DNA of 64,000 bases from Verticillium longisporum (GCA_019188255.1 JAETXT010000013.1:744001-808000); one strand, 5' to 3'; positions 25,303 through 38,596 are shown, counted from the stretch's first letter. Notes: generated from the sequence alone by a model not told the origin. Program-made: numbers and translations.

Positions 25303-28300
25303 TGCGAATGTGATGGTGATGATAAAAAGAAGTCGGGAAGTTGCGAGTGATGCGAGGGTCGACTTTTGGTTTGAGTGCTCAAAGAAAAAATCTTTTGAGG
25401 CGGAGAGCTGGTGGTGCGAGTGGGTTATAAGGGGGCGAAAGGCCTCCGAAGAAAAGTCGTCTAGAGGGAAGGTGCGAGGGGCGAATCGGCAGGAAACGTG
25501 ATTATGACCGTCTTTGTTTGAGAGAAAGACGACGGCTCTTCAATAGCGAACTCAAAACTGGCTGCGAGGGTCCCCGAGGTGAATGGGGAGGAGGATTTCT
25601 AGGTGGCTTCTTCTTCTTCTTCTTCTTCTTTTTCTTTAACAAGTGGGCTTGTGTCGTGAGATAGGGAAAGCGATGGGTATCAGGAAAACAACTACGGCAA
25701 GCTGCGAGGATAGAGACAAAAGGTTGGTATGTGTGATGAACTGGCTTGATTGTCTGAAGATGAGAGGAGAAAGATGAGAGAGACGGGTCAGAGCATGTCT
25801 GACGGATCACCCCTTGGGCCTTTTATGTCTTGGGCATGTCCGTCCTCCTCCCCCCCCCCTTCCGCCTCGTCCTCCTTTTCCTCAGTCCTGGCAAAATCCG
25901 AGCCCCGGTCAGTCTGAGGTACCTGACTTGGGTTCTCAGCTAGATCCACGTCCCACGGCGTGGCCACGGGTCCCGTTCTGGAGCCTGGGTCCTGGGTCCT
26001 ACCTAGGTAAGTAGGCTGGCTTGGGCCCAAGACGGTTTGGATGGAAAGGGGGTGAGGACATGGGGGGGGGGCCGTGGGCCGGATGAGACGGAGCTAAGCA
26101 GCAACCAGCGATGAGAAGACAATGGGAACGTGCCAGCCGTGGTGGCCGTGGCCGGCAGCGTATGTGTGTGTCACTACCATCAGTTGTGCCTGACTTCAGT
26201 CGCCCTGACAGGGAGGCTTGCTTGGGCCAGGGCTGGAGCTGGGCTTGGGCACTAGCATTACAGTGACATAATCAATCTCATCTGGCGCCGCCCAACGGCA
26301 ACGGCGTGGGTGCCACCGTCGGACTACCGTATTGGCTACCTTATTCGTGCCGGGGCTAAGATTGAATCGTGGGAGCGGAGCGGAAGGGGGGGAGGGCAGG
26401 AGGAAAGGAGTGACGAGGGGGGATCCAGGCAAGGCGAAGGCGGGCAAGCGGCAAAGGGCTACGCCAGCGGCGAAGGCGAAGGCAAAAAAAAAAAAGTTGG
26501 GGCTAGAGGACCAAGTGGGCGTGGGATGGGGGGGCGACTCCAGAATGCCGTCACCGAAGGGAAGCTCATTCGAACAACGGGGGCAGATTTGCAGTTTTTC
26601 CAGATCTTTGTCTGCAAACCGAAGGCGCTGCGCCTTGTGCTCTTGTTGCTCGTTACGCTTGCATCGTAACCTGGATGAGCTTTACGAGGCCATGGGAACT
26701 CGTGTGACTCGACTTGCCCTCGTCCGACTCAGCAGAATACCTACCTTAGGTATTGGGGCTTTGGGGTGGTGGGGGGGGAGATAGCTACCGCTCGCAGAGC
26801 GCAGAGGGCGGGCATGCCAGCCAGCCTGTTCCAGGGGACTTACAGGGGGAGCTTCGCCTGTGGAGTCTCACCATGATCGCTGCGTTCGAAGAGGGGCAGA
26901 GGCCACCTCACCTGCACTTGCACCTGCACCTGCACGCACGTCCGCTGCATCGAAGCTTCCTGGCGCTGTTCCGCTGCTCTTGCTGCTCAACACCAAACAG
27001 ACATGACGCATGTCAGTTGAGATGCCCCAGAATTACCAAGGAAAAAACCCTTCTTTGCCCGTCGACAACGACCATGTACGTCTATCATCTCCACCTTGAC
27101 GATGGCCTTGCATTTTGTTTCTCTGTCACGGCTCTGGTGCGTAGCACACGGTTCGAGGTGGGTAGGTCTTTGATGCTGCCAAGTCGGCCCTCTTCTTATC
27201 TCGCCATTCTTGCAAGATCTGACTGAACCCACCCACTTGTCGTCACCTCGCTCTCCTCCTACTGTAGCACCAAGCTTGCAGCACACACAAGACGTTTCCA
27301 CACAAGGCAGTCAAACAATACACCGAAACCCGTTTCGCAACCGGCCGTTGGGGGTGCGTGCCGATCAATCAACTTTCCGTTCACCAGTGGTGGTCTGACC
27401 GTCTCACCGTTGCTCGCCTTTCCACTCCTGCCAAGCCCTGCCTACCCTTCTGACCTCTGCTCCTTCGTTGCCGGACATTACAGTGCGGCGGAAGATGGCC
27501 AGATCGCCAGACCAAAAGCTCGCCAGCATCAGCTTGTCCGGGGAGCCTTTGACGCCCCGGACCGGGGCTGGCAGAAGCAATAGAAGCTACAGTCCACGGC
27601 AGTGCTCCCCGCGACAAGGGGCCTCAAGCAAAGCTACCCCTGCGCAACTCGACCATCACGGGACCCAAGACCGTGGGATGGTCGTCCTCCACGGATCTCT
27701 TCACGACACATCTGGCTTCGAAACGGTGGGCCAGAGCCTTCCACAGAAGCTTGTCTGTGCGCGTGGCGGCCAAGCGAGATGCGCCAAGAGTACCGGCGTC
27801 CGGGAGTCGCTCCTAAATTTGGTTTCTAGCGTATCGGCTTGCCCCGATGCCAGGCTTGGAGCTTAGACGCGCCAAGCCAGCAAGGGTCTGCCCGGCTGAC
27901 ACTTGGATCAGCATTTCGAGTTTTTTTGCCTGTGGGGGGACAGGGCCTCTTTTTGGGGGGAAGGAATGGAGGAGAGGAGAGGGGGGGGGGGGTTGGGTTC
28001 AGTCCTCCTTTTTCCCCCCTTCGCCTCCTTCTACACCCAAACCATCTTTCGAAGTGTGAGTACTACGGGAGAACTATTGCGTCTCATGCTTAAGCCCGAC
28101 ACTCCGATGCGCCGAATCTCCGGAGCGGTGAGAAAACCTTTTCTGGTGCCTCGGAGGGTTTGCGTGGCTCAGCGTCAATGAGGTCCTCCAAATGCCGGCG
28201 GGCTGCCTGGAAATCTGATGTCGACGAGCAGGGCGCCTTGGCTTGTCTCAAGAAACAATTCCGCATCGGATGAGAGAGAGTGCCCCTAGTCGGCAGCATC

Positions 28301-31055
28301 CCTTGGGCGTCATCCGTGGAACATACGGGGTCTTTCCTCCCTGTGCTCGCTGCGCCTCGAATATGTTGACGAGTCGCCTGTACGAGGACGTGAATCTCCG
28401 TATGGTATATCAGGATCTGACCTGAATCCACTCCCGAAATTGCCAGCACAGATGGCCACGAGGCTCATGGCAAAGGGAGGGTGGAAATTGGCGAGAACGG
28501 AGCCGACTCCCACTCGAACGAAACAGCCTGTGTGGGATGCGGGGGTCACACACCAGGGAAACAGGTGCCATCCCACGTCTCCTTGCCAACAACGAAACGC
28601 AATGACAACTCCAAACCCCCCAACTCCCATCTTTCAGAACCTCAACACCTCAACACACACCAATGCACCGTCGATGCCAACCTCGAAATCACTTGCCCCA
28701 TCAGGCCCCTGTCAACCCATTATTTAAGGCCCAGCACCAGCGGTCAGTTGACCGCACGCGCACGCACCACCAGGCGAGTGCAACGCGGCCCGCGACTGGC
28801 ACATCATGCTGGAGTTCATCATGGAAACACGAGAGGGGGGGAGGGGGGCAATGGGGGCGGTGAGCGAGCAATCACCGAGCCACCCGCCCCGCCGCCGAGG
28901 TCACCGTTCACTCACCTCTATTATCATCTTCTGATATGCCTTCATACCACACTAGACACATGGTCAACGCGGTCCGCTCGAGACAAGATTATTGTAAAAA
29001 TTAACGTTGGCGCCTACCCTGGCCTGCCTAGCTTCACCAGGCCAATTTCTGCGTCGACGCGTAGGGTTTCCGGCAACAGCCCCGGACACGGGGATCTTCT
29101 TTGCGGCACGAAATATTGTGATGACAGATCAAAGATCTATCAGATGATACTTGACCTCCCCCATGAGATGAGGTTCGTCCACACCGACAACGAATTCTCT
29201 GTCATGAAAACGGAACCGCACTCGCGTTCAGGCCAATCCCTGGCATGCCGTTTCTTTGCATTTGCCCACGGCATCAGCCAGCGGTCTACGCGAAACTCAA
29301 CAGCCATGCTACATGTAATAACATCCCCAACGCTCAGACTTCCCCATCTTGGAAGGACGACTCCCGTCTCGGGCAAATCTCGCCAACCCGCACGCCCAAT
29401 GTCGTCTAGATCCTGGCCTAGCATTCCAGCGAGCAGAACTGTCTTTTCGACAGAGGTGGTTTGACCCCGGACCCGACAATGTCAGTTGTCTCATTTTCTT
29501 CGGTTGTCTCGAAACGATGAGATCTAACGTAGCTGCTGCTCTGGTCTATTTCTCATCTTGGCTGATCAGGCTGTTCCCTGCGCTGAACCGCCGACATCTC
29601 CATGGCAGCAGCTCAGTATCCCATTGTCTGGACCACAGCCTTCAGCTGATTTATTATTCTTTCTTTGGCGGGCGGCTCTCGACCCCCCTAACATCAGTCT
29701 CGCCGTCCATGGACCAGCTGGTTCTAGGCTGGCGTTGCCGCGGTCCTGAGCCTGGGCCTTAGCTGGTGACGGCCGCATGCAGTCTAGGCGGGTGCATGCA
29801 CGTCGCCCCCATGCCATGTCATGTCGGTCAAGCAAACGCGGGATGCCACGCTTTCAAGCGCCCTGGCACGCAGCAAGTGCTCACCGTCGCAGGCCCTTGA
29901 CCGCTCTCGACATGGTACGTCTTCCACGCGTGCTCCAACGGCCAGCACCGTTTACATGTATTCTCGCCTCACTTTGGGACCACGCTTCATGGCGAGGTAC
30001 GTACTGCAGAACTTTCTCCCGAGGAGACCCCTTTCACTCGCCCCTTTGCGTCTCCCATTACCTGTTCAGTGTGACGAATGGTCTCGCTCTCCGAACCCCG
30101 TCGGGAAATCCAACACCATGGATGCTCGTTTTCATGGTCCCCAGACTCTTGAGGTCGCTGCAATTTCAAGAGGCTCAATCCCCTCCGTCCCCCATGGCCT
30201 TCCCCACAAGCCTTTGCAATGTCAGTACGTGGAGACCTCATTAAAGGCCTGAACCCCTCGAGCCCGAGCCCCGGTCGCGGTACATGTTCCCCGGTGACCC
30301 ACATCTAGGCATCTTTTCCTTGCCTACTCTTCTCCTAGACTTTGCGATGTTGGGTGTGCAGCTCGTAGCTCGTGCAGTGCCTTTGCGTGGGGGCGGGAAC
30401 CGCATTCGCGGGACGGGAGGATGACAGGGGTTATGGGTGTGTGTGGTCTCGTCGTGAAGGATGTGTTTTGTCATTCGGATCTGTGCCCCCCTCCCTTTCC
30501 CTTTCCTTCCCTATCCCGGCCGGACAGACTGAGACTAGTTCAAGTCGTGCGATGCTTTTCTGTGCCTCGATTCCTTCTTTTTCTGCTTCTGCTCATATTC
30601 TTTTTTAAACGTCACATCTCCCAAGGTTTGGTTTTCATGTGCGAAAGCAACATGCCTGAAAAGTACTGCTTCTGTTTTACGACACGGCAGGATTCGCCCA
30701 TGCTCTGACATGTGTGCTATTCATTGGTTCAGATTATCGCTTTTTTCATTGTATCTATCCCAGACAGGCCCTCGAGACTTTCGTCTCACAGCCGGAATCT
30801 TTCTGCGCAGCACGAGACAAAGGCCTCTGTCTATCGCCATGCCCACCCAGCGCCCTTTCTCCCCGCCTTCCCACTCCCTATTGTCCCGAAAGAGGTTCAA
30901 AACTCGTGAATCCGGAACGCCCTGGGTATTGCCCCAACCTCAAAACGGGTCACCAACTGACTACGTACTGTACACGAAAACAGAATAAAAAAAATACAAA
31001 CCCTTCTCATGATCACTCACTCATCACTATGAAGGCGAAGTCGAGACAAGTCTCG
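25303..31055. other. 5.75-kb stretch with no recognisable gene
   Basis: Normal composition, not RIPed. It holds the SDR promoter at the left and the rsc9 3' region at the right. Frames of up to 327 codons occur (28481-29464), but none shows a domain, a codon pattern or splice sites I would trust. There are G and C runs (26060, 27978) and pieces of the TAGGTA palindrome (25998, 26739). It may contain an orphan gene or a non-coding RNA that cannot be read by eye. Confidence 0.45.
25608..25637. repeat. (CTT)n microsatellite
   Basis: Eight or so ctt units run into T-rich sequence, upstream of the SDR start and probably in its promoter or leader. Confidence 0.9.
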
Positions 31056-34022
31056 CTAGTTATCAGTCTCTGGCTCCACGAGCTCAATGATGGAGGCAAT
31101 GTACTCGGCCTGCGCAGAGACGTGTTAGTACGAGATAGATAGCATGCAGCAAAGGGGAAGGGGGAATCATACCAGGCCCTTGTTCAGCCCCATGAGCTCA
31201 AACAGCCGCGGGCGCACGCAGCGGAAGAGCCGCTCGTTCCAACCGCCCTCGTAGTGCCGCAGCAGCTCAGCCTCGGACTGCGTCTTAGGAACGTTCCGGG
31301 CAATGTTCCTCAGGATGAGAGCCGCACTCAACGGGATGCCGGCGGCTTGGAGCGGCGCGTTGGGGTTGCGCTCATCGCGCACCATGGCAGTCTCCTCGTA
31401 GTCGACCGACTTGGTCACGGCGGGCTTGAGCCAGTCGCGTGTCGGCGCCTGGGCGGCGTCACCGTCAGCTGCCGTCTTGCGCGGGAAGGCGATGCTTGCG
31501 TGGACGGAGATGTGGTGCGCGATCTGGAAGAGCTTCATGGTGGTGGGCTCGGGGAACTTTTTGCATTCGCCCCACTGGCAGCGGCACTCCAGCTCGACAT
31601 TGTCAAAGGAGCCGGCGGCGTTCTTGGCGATACCGAGGTGGTGGGTCAGAATATGGACGCCCATCTGCTGAGGGCTGGCAAAGTGCTGTCCGCACTTGAC
31701 GCCCTGCTTGGCGGCGTCCCAGATGCAGCGCTTGAACTCCTTGCCGTCGAGGCCGACGGGGTTCTCGCGGGCGCGCAGGCCCTGGATGATGAACTTTTGC
31801 TGCGTCTCGCCGGCGTTGGACACGCGGAGCACCTCGGCGCGCGACTCCTTGTAGACAATGGTGGCATTGCGGATGAAATCTGCGGGCGTGATGAGCGTCT
31901 GTCCGGACGTCTTAAGAGCCGATACAAATGCTGCTTGGTAGGCCTGCCAGGCCATGATCTGCGTGACGAACGAGTCCTTATCCTCCTCGAAGAAGCACTT
32001 GACCCACGCCTGGCAGCGTTCGGGCTCGCCAATGGCCAAGAGCTCCTGCAGAAGGTCTGTCGGCATGGGTGCGGCGTAGTCGTTGGGCGGCGTCTTGAGT
32101 TCGGGCACAATGACAACTTCGCGCGTAACCTTCTTGGCGCCATGCGAGAGAAGGCGGACGAGGTGGATGACCAGGCTTTCGGCACTGACGAACCGTAGCA
32201 GGTCATCAATGTTGGCGGCAACGGCCGTGTACTGGTACAGGAAGTCCAGGCACGCGTCCATCAAGTCGTCGTCGTTGAGCTGCAGCCAGCGCGTAATGTT
32301 CTCTAGCGTCTCGGCGGGCACATTGCTGAGCTTGTTGGTGTTGGCCAGCTTCATCGAGATGCGGCCGAGGGCGCGAAGTCCGCCGAGAATCATACCGCGG
32401 TCTGTTGACTTGAGCTGCTCTAGGAGCACCTGGTAGAGGGGATCATCCGATCCGAGAGACATGTAAGGCGTGAGACACTCTGTGATCTCGAGCGCCATGT
32501 GCTTCAGCTCAACGATGCTGTTATGTGTGGGAAGCCTCAAGATGATGCAGATCAGGTCTTTCAGCGGCTGCAGGTCGGACACGAAGTGAGCATTGTCCTG
32601 GAGCGTGACCATGTTGCGAATCGTGAGGACGGCCTCAGAGATGCACCGAAGGGCGTCTGAAAAGTCGGCAGGCTGGATGAGATCTGAGACGGGTTTGGGG
32701 GTGAGTTTGCTGATGCGGTCGAGGATATCGGGCGTCCCGTTCTCGCCATCGAGGACGCCGGGCCCAGCGTTGTTGGGGACCGGAACCCACGAGATCTCCC
32801 ACTTGATATCATAGAAAAGGTTGCCGACATCAAGCGCCTTTTCGACGAGCGCATCTGCCAGGCCTGCGAACTGCTCAAACTTGAACTTATCACCTCTTTC
32901 ATATGAGATCTTAACAAAGTGATGCACGGCATATTCCTGCTCAGCCAAGATCTTCGATCGCAGACCCATGAGGCATCGGTGGTAAATACCAGCACCGTCC
33001 TTGCGCACTATCCACAGTCAGCATCGATCCGGAGCAATCATCACAACGGAAAGAAAGCACGTACGTCCTGGTGTCCCATGGGGCAGCTCGGGGGGTTGCA
33101 GCCTCTGCCGCGCCAGCTGTCGGCGCCTAGCGAACTCTGCAGGATTGTTGCCTGGCGTGTCGACGGGTCTGAGAACCAGAGGCGGGAGAGCTTGGAGCGA
33201 CTTGGGCTGGTACGTATCAACAGCAGAGGCCACATTCTCCGAGTTCGAGGGGTTAAAGGCCCCACTCGGCCCGCGAGGGATGCGCTGCTGGCCTGACATG
33301 GGCACAGAAGTGGGATGCGCCGATGGGAAGTGCCCTGGTGTATTGGATTGACCCGAGCTCTGGGAGTTGGAGTGATGCTGGGACGTCGGTTGACTGGTCT
33401 GTCCAGTCTGTGCTCCCGAGGCGTTGCGGGTGCGAGTCGGGCCCGTGTCGGGCTGGAAGATGACTCTCTGCGGAGGGGCCTCTCTCAATCCGCGCGAGGC
33501 GCGTAGGCTGGAGCCGACAGGCGTGGTCTCTGGGCCAGAAGGGCGATCGCGCGACGGTGTGCCGTCGTCTCCCGAAGCAGCCGAGTCACCAGCGAAGTCC
33601 TGCTTGCGATAGTTTTCTCGCGTTCGGGTCAGAAGCGATCCACCTTTGGCCGTGCCGTCCTCGAGGATGTCTTTTGGCGGGGGCTCTTTTCCGTGGATGG
33701 TGCTAATCTCGTATGCGGCCAGGTTCTTCAGGTAGCGGTCTTTGAGTTGATAGGCGGTGGATGCGATGCTGGTCATAGGGATGCCGAGCTTCTCGACCAT
33801 CTCGCGCCAGGCAAGTTTCCTGTCGCTGACTTCGTCGTAGCCGCCTTCCTCCACAATCAGGTTGAAGAGCTTGTAGAGATCGAGATTTACTGTTGAGCAC
33901 TTGGGTTCTGGGTCAAGCGTGGTACCTCGTTGCTGATGATAGGCGCGCAGTTTGGTCATAAACTCCTCGTACTCGGGAGTGCGGTCGATCTCGTGAGGGG
34001 GATATTTCGTTTCGGGCGCCAT
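31056..34022 (-). CDS. rsc9: RSC chromatin-remodelling complex subunit Rsc9 (ARID + RFX-like zinc finger)
   Basis: Subunit of the RSC nucleosome remodeller. Exons 34022-33065, 33007-31173 and 31109-31056 give 948 residues. Introns 33008-33064 (gtacgt..tag) and 31110-31172 (gtatga..cag, branch gtactaac). Seen: an ARID DNA-binding domain at about 15-105 (EYEEFMTKLRAYHQQRG, EEGGYDEVSDRKLAWREM); a Ser/Gln/Pro-rich linker; a long helical armadillo-like body; and a C-terminal Cys/His region (CIWDAAKQGVKCGQHF, CRCQWGECKKF, HHISVH) like the RFX-type fingers of Rsc9 and ARID2. The last exon encodes only 17 residues (AEYIASIIELVEPETDN). The start at 34022 is the first ATG and gives MAPETKYPPHEIDRTPEYEEF. 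Confidence 0.92.
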
Positions 34023-34973
34023 GTCGCTACGTCAACAGGCTCGTTCGAGGACACAGACGAACGAATCTATTGAAAGGGGGGAAATCAGCAGATGACTTCC
34101 CAAAAGCGACAGGAGCAATAAACCAGGTGCGGTGGGGGGGAGGGGGGGGACTTACGTTTTGTCGCGGGCAGGCAAGCACCGGACGATGAGAGAACAGAAA
34201 GGGAGCGAGGTGTGCGCAATTGACAAACACCAGTGACCCAATTATGACTGTCCGTTTGCTGGTTTGCTGATGGTGTGCTGCAAAGGATTGCAGAACCGTG
34301 ATGCTAGTGCTCTGCTTGATGGTGGCTGCAGATGGCAGTTGCAATGCCGGAGCACTGGTTGGTTAGTCGCGGTCGCCGCGCCTTGTCGAAAATTGGTCGC
34401 GTTCCATGTCAACCAGCAGACGAAGCCGAAGACCGTGCCTCGAGGTACCTGGGTACGTGGTACGTGCTGAGGCGTCTGTGCAACAGCCGAAGTTTAGCCG
34501 TCTCAACTACCAGCTTGGACTCCAGGCAACCAGGCTCGATTGTGCCTGCCGTCGCAGAGATCCGCCTGTCTTGTTCCCACATGGGCACCTATACAGTGAG
34601 CTGAAACACTCTGTACCATCTAGATATACGGGCCTCGTCTGTTTGGAGCAGGCCTAATCAGATGATTCCATCATAACAATCGCGGTGGAGATGGTTGTCT
34701 TGATGTCGAGATAGGATCCATATCTGCCGAGTTGGAAGGTCTATGCCCAGAACGACGGCAAAGAGTGCATTCATGTAGACGAGTTCACCCTAAGGTACCT
34801 AGGTAGGATATCTGCCTGGGGAAGGAATCACCGACACCCTATATTCCTGCCCCCAATGCCTGGACCGTCTTCATCGTCAACGACCAAGCCATCCAGAGCA
34901 ATGTCATCCAGTCTATACTCTCACCGCCAAATCGGAATCCTGTGAGGATTTTCTCACCATACATCGATACAAT
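34023..34973. promoter_or_regulatory. Shared upstream region of rsc9 and the rec114-like gene
   Basis: About 950 bp between divergent starts. It includes a G-rich tract at 34133-34148 and TAGGTA/GGTACC palindromes at 34440-34460 and 34790-34809. Promoter role inferred from position. Confidence 0.55.
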
Positions 34974-37552
34974 ATGTTTCCTCAATCCGCTGGTGGCGAT
35001 TCCCAGCTGCATGTGTTTCCCCTCAGCCGTGCTTCTGTCGGCACGGTTCAGTCAATGTCGCAAGAGCAACATCGCAGCACACACACCTTCAATGTTTCCT
35101 TGATACTGAGACACGAGAAGCAACTCGTGGGCTCGGCTGTTCCGTCGCATAGTCTCCGGGATATGGCCCCAAACGTTATCTTACTCATACAGTCAGGTAC
35201 CCGTCAACTGGTAATCCAACCTGGCCTGCCTCGCTTCGCGGCGTGTACTAACGGTCAAAGGAACGACTTTATCTAGGAGAGCTTGTCCAAACGAGTGGCC
35301 ATCCTATACCATACGAACTTCGTCAGCGGGAGCTGGAGAAGACATTTCGCCTTCGATATGAGCCATCTCAAGTACGTAGGCCACGTCGTAATCTGAATGC
35401 TGATAGCTAAGACAAAAGATAGGGACAGATTTACGAAATCAGAGCCGAGTTTGCTGTAAGAAGCGATTATGCGCAAGCGATGCACATTTTCCAGTGCCTC
35501 GGACTAAGAGCTTCCGTGACGAGGGACGCCTCGTCGCCTATTCATGTCCTAGGTGAACGTGCTTCGCCTAGACCCTCGCCCCTGACACGAGTCTTCTCGC
35601 CAGCGCCAACACGGTTTGGAGACAAGCGCACCGCGATTGAAGATATGCGTGCCAATCACTCGTTGTCACCTGTTTACAGACCCCAGATTGTCAATTCGTC
35701 ACTTCACCGCCACGACACACACCCTCTAAGTGATCTTTCTACCAGACCACATTATGCAGGCTCTTTCCAGGCACCAGACACTGTCTCCAATCTCATAACA
35801 GGCCATCAAATGCCATATGATTTGAAGACAAGTCCACACTTTGACCAGGTCGACAACTGTGAAACCTCCAGGTTCCTTCCGACACCGAGTTCGCAGCTCG
35901 ATTCTCAAACCTCGACGAGCTTGAGAGGTCCGAGTCCTTCTTGGTCCTGTGAAAGGACATCCACATTCGAAAAAGAACCGCGCGATCACCCGAACAAAGA
36001 AAACAATCTTTCATTGCAGAGCGTTCCGTCTGCAACGTCGGCAGCATGGAAAACGCATCAGCCAAGCTCAGCCAGTGACTTTGGGTCAATGCTACCTCCC
36101 CCTCGTGAACTTCCATTTAAGCGTACTGCGACCACACCGACAGACAGACCATTAGGGATTGAGGGTGCTGATAAAAAGAAAAAGACCATGACAACTCCCG
36201 CTCTCATGCCAACGCTGACAACGAAACCTCCAGACTCTGACACGAGCCAGCTACAGCAGTGTTCCATGAGAGACTTCTTCAACGACGAAGTGGACATCTC
36301 CAACCTCGAGAGAACGAACACAAAGGACACACCCTCAACCTCCAGACCGAGGCGAGCCGCAGCGGGCCTCAAGAAGTCAGCTAAACAGGCGACACCGCTC
36401 AGACGGAGTGACAATCGAACAAGCCCTTCAATTCAAACAAGCCGTACAGCAAGCTTGAGAAACGCACCTCGGAAGGATTCCAACGAGGAACCTAAAAGCA
36501 AAGTTAGTCTCCCAAAGAACTCGAGGACGAGACGAAGTATGGTGTCAAGCAGGTCATCTCCGTCTCGGAGCGGGGATGGGTCACCTGGCGCAACAACCAC
36601 ATTTGCTGTGAGCAAGAGAAAGGCTCCGTCCGCACAACCGAGACCCAGCAAGCAACAAAAGCTCGTGTCAACGGAAAAACCTTTGCTGGATACATTTCGG
36701 AAGACTGGTTCAGAACCTAGGGTGATTGTGGTGCGTTACCACGACACCAGCACGCAGGCGAGCCTGGTGCCAGAAAATCGTAATCACGCGCCCACCACTA
36801 GTTCCCAATCTACTTCAAATGCCAACGGTCAACACAGACATGTGGACAAAGATTCAGATACCAGAGAGGTATCTTTATATGTTGATAAGGCCCAGGCTTG
36901 CCCCATCAGCGAGCCGATGTTGGAATCCAGTACTCAGACTCACGTCGTTGTCCAAGACGCAGGTAGCTGCTGCAATATCCGCCGTGTGCATGACCAGGAC
37001 CAGCAGACCATATTGTCAGGTAAAGAACTCGATGCCCGTCTTGAAACGCAATCTTCAGTTCAAAAAGGCATCCAGACAGCAGAATACAGATTGGAAGACA
37101 TTTGTATCGCTTGTAGGGCCTGCCCACGAATGGTCCAAGCTGGGGTGCAAACATTAGTGCCCTGTTCGGAGGAGATAGGAGAAAATGACATGAGGGAACC
37201 CCGAGCATCGAACACCCGCGCAAAGACGAAACCTTTGTACACAAATGCGCAGGCACAAACACTGCATGAAGCCGCAAGCCAGGATGGCGGTGTCCTTGCT
37301 GCAGGGTTGCTACTGATTGACCAGGCCCGACACGTCATGCACGACCATGTCGACGATGACCTTGACCGGCTTGAGAGAGGGGAGAACATTGACGCAGAGA
37401 AATCGATAACGCAGATGCTGCGGAATGTGGAGAGTCTGGCACAGGAAGCTATTGATAGCCATGGTTCGCTACTGCTTCGTTTGCCCTTTGACCAGATGAC
37501 GATTGACTACATCAAGACACGCGCAGTCGCTTTGCCGGGGCTGGCATACTGA
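34974..37552 (+). CDS. Candidate Rec114/Rec7-like meiotic recombination protein
   Basis: Three exons, 34974-35196, 35277-35371 and 35423-37552, give 815 residues. Introns 35197-35276 (gtaccc..ctag, branch gtactaac) and 35372-35422 (gtacgt..tag, branch gctaag). Splicing joins LLIQSG to ELVQTSGHPIPYELRQRELE and then to GQIYEIRAEFAVRSDYAQAM. The layout is a folded N-terminal module of about 150 residues (beta-rich, ending in a helix DYAQAMHIFQCLGL), a very long basic Ser/Thr/Pro-rich middle, and a helical C-terminus (ITQMLRNVESLAQEAIDSHG to the end). Rec114 has this arrangement of a PH-like N-domain, disorder and a C-terminal helical motif, and is poorly conserved in sequence. The splicing is well supported; the family call is an inference. 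Another rapidly evolving nuclear protein is possible. Confidence 0.55.
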
Positions 37553-37846
37553 ATCAAGTGTCTTAGGGCTCATTGAGGAACCATGTGGCAAGAAAAAAGG
37601 TTGAAGACTGAGAGATACCATTGATAAACTGCTCATTTTAATCGATGCCCCAACAGCTCGGCGACTCTGAAGTAGGCCGTTCCAAGCAAAACTCCATTGC
37701 TCCTCACGCGTTCATGAACCTGACCATTGAGTATCCAGCTGACACCAAGGTACAACCTTATCCGTAGGCCAATTCGCTTTCCAGGTACAAATCTTGGTAG
37801 GCAAATTCCGCTTATCAGGTTTTCCTGCATGAAAATACCAAACAAC

Positions 37847-38596
37847 TCACTTCCTGCCTCTGCGCTTATGCATTGGATACTTCGATCCGGCTAGGAAACC
37901 AATCTTCAGCAGATCCTCGACATTGCGGATGGCTTGCACACTGGCCATGATAGCGGCTTGTGGCAACTTGGGAGCCAACTTGGAAATGTCAAGCTCTTCA
38001 CGGACGGGGTCGAAGACCTCGCCTTTTGTTGGAGGCAAATCGGCGCTGGTATAGTCCCCGGGACTATCGGGCTGATCTCTAAGCCAAGCCGAGATGGCCG
38101 AGCTGGCGGCCCGGCGGCTGGTAGTTGTAGTCTTCTGCTCGGGCTGGGCGCTGGCAGAGTCGGATCCGCATTTGGAAACGAGGAGACGTAATCGTTTGCG
38201 AGGCCGGCTGACATTTGTGTCAACGACCTCGGTGGGCTGGGCGGACGAGAATGAAGGCAAAGTACAGGTCGAGAGGGCGACGGCCTTGCGCTTGTCGGAG
38301 GCAATCCTGGCGACGACGGCGGGGGGAGTGCTGAGACCGAGAATATCCGTGCCGCTTGCATGCGAAGCGCACCGCGACGGGTCGACATCGACCTTTGTGC
38401 TCGGGGGTTCATGGTCCGAAGGTTCGACCGAGCCCATGACATATCCGCGGAAATGCTTGAGCTTCGCAGTGTCGGCGGAACTCTGAGAGGGTATATAGGG
38501 GAGGGGCGGCCTGATGGACGCGGATTCGTCGCTGGCGATGCTTGCAGTTGACGAGCCCGAATCGCTGGACGGCTCATGATCGTCGTGCTTTTCCAT
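37847..38596 (-). CDS. Hypothetical protein, 249 residues, Ser-rich and basic at the C-terminus
   Basis: Single exon, convergent with the rec114-like gene (294 bp between stops). The N-terminal half is Ser/Asp-rich and looks disordered. There is a basic patch RPRKRLRLL that could be a nuclear localisation signal. The C-terminal 80 residues look folded (RRAASSAISAWLRDQPDSPG, KGEVFDPVREELDISKLAPK, SVQAIRNVEDLLKIGFLAG) and end in HKRRGRK. I recognise no family. The frame is intact from the ATG at 38596 to the stop, and third positions favour G/C, which supports a real gene. Confidence 0.65.
   Translation of the reverse strand: MEKHDDHEPSSDSGSSTASIASDESASIRPPLPYIPSQSSADTAKLKHFRGYVMGSVEPSDHEPPSTKVDVDPSRCASHASGTDILGLSTPPAVVARIASDKRKAVALSTCTLPSFSSAQPTEVVDTNVSRPRKRLRLLVSKCGSDSASAQPEQKTTTTSRRAASSAISAWLRDQPDSPGDYTSADLPPTKGEVFDPVREELDISKLAPKLPQAAIMASVQAIRNVEDLLKIGFLAGSKYPMHKRRGRK

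Noticed and set aside
28481..29464. 327-codon plus frame in the long gap
   Set aside because: No recognisable family, mixed low-complexity composition, no good splice or start context. Kept only as a possible orphan under findings.
25303..31055. A secondary-metabolite cluster in the long gap
   Set aside because: No polyketide synthase, peptide synthetase, P450 or transporter motif in any frame.
31254..32198. 314-codon plus frame opposite rsc9
   Set aside because: Antisense shadow; Leu/Gly/Arg-rich with no domain.
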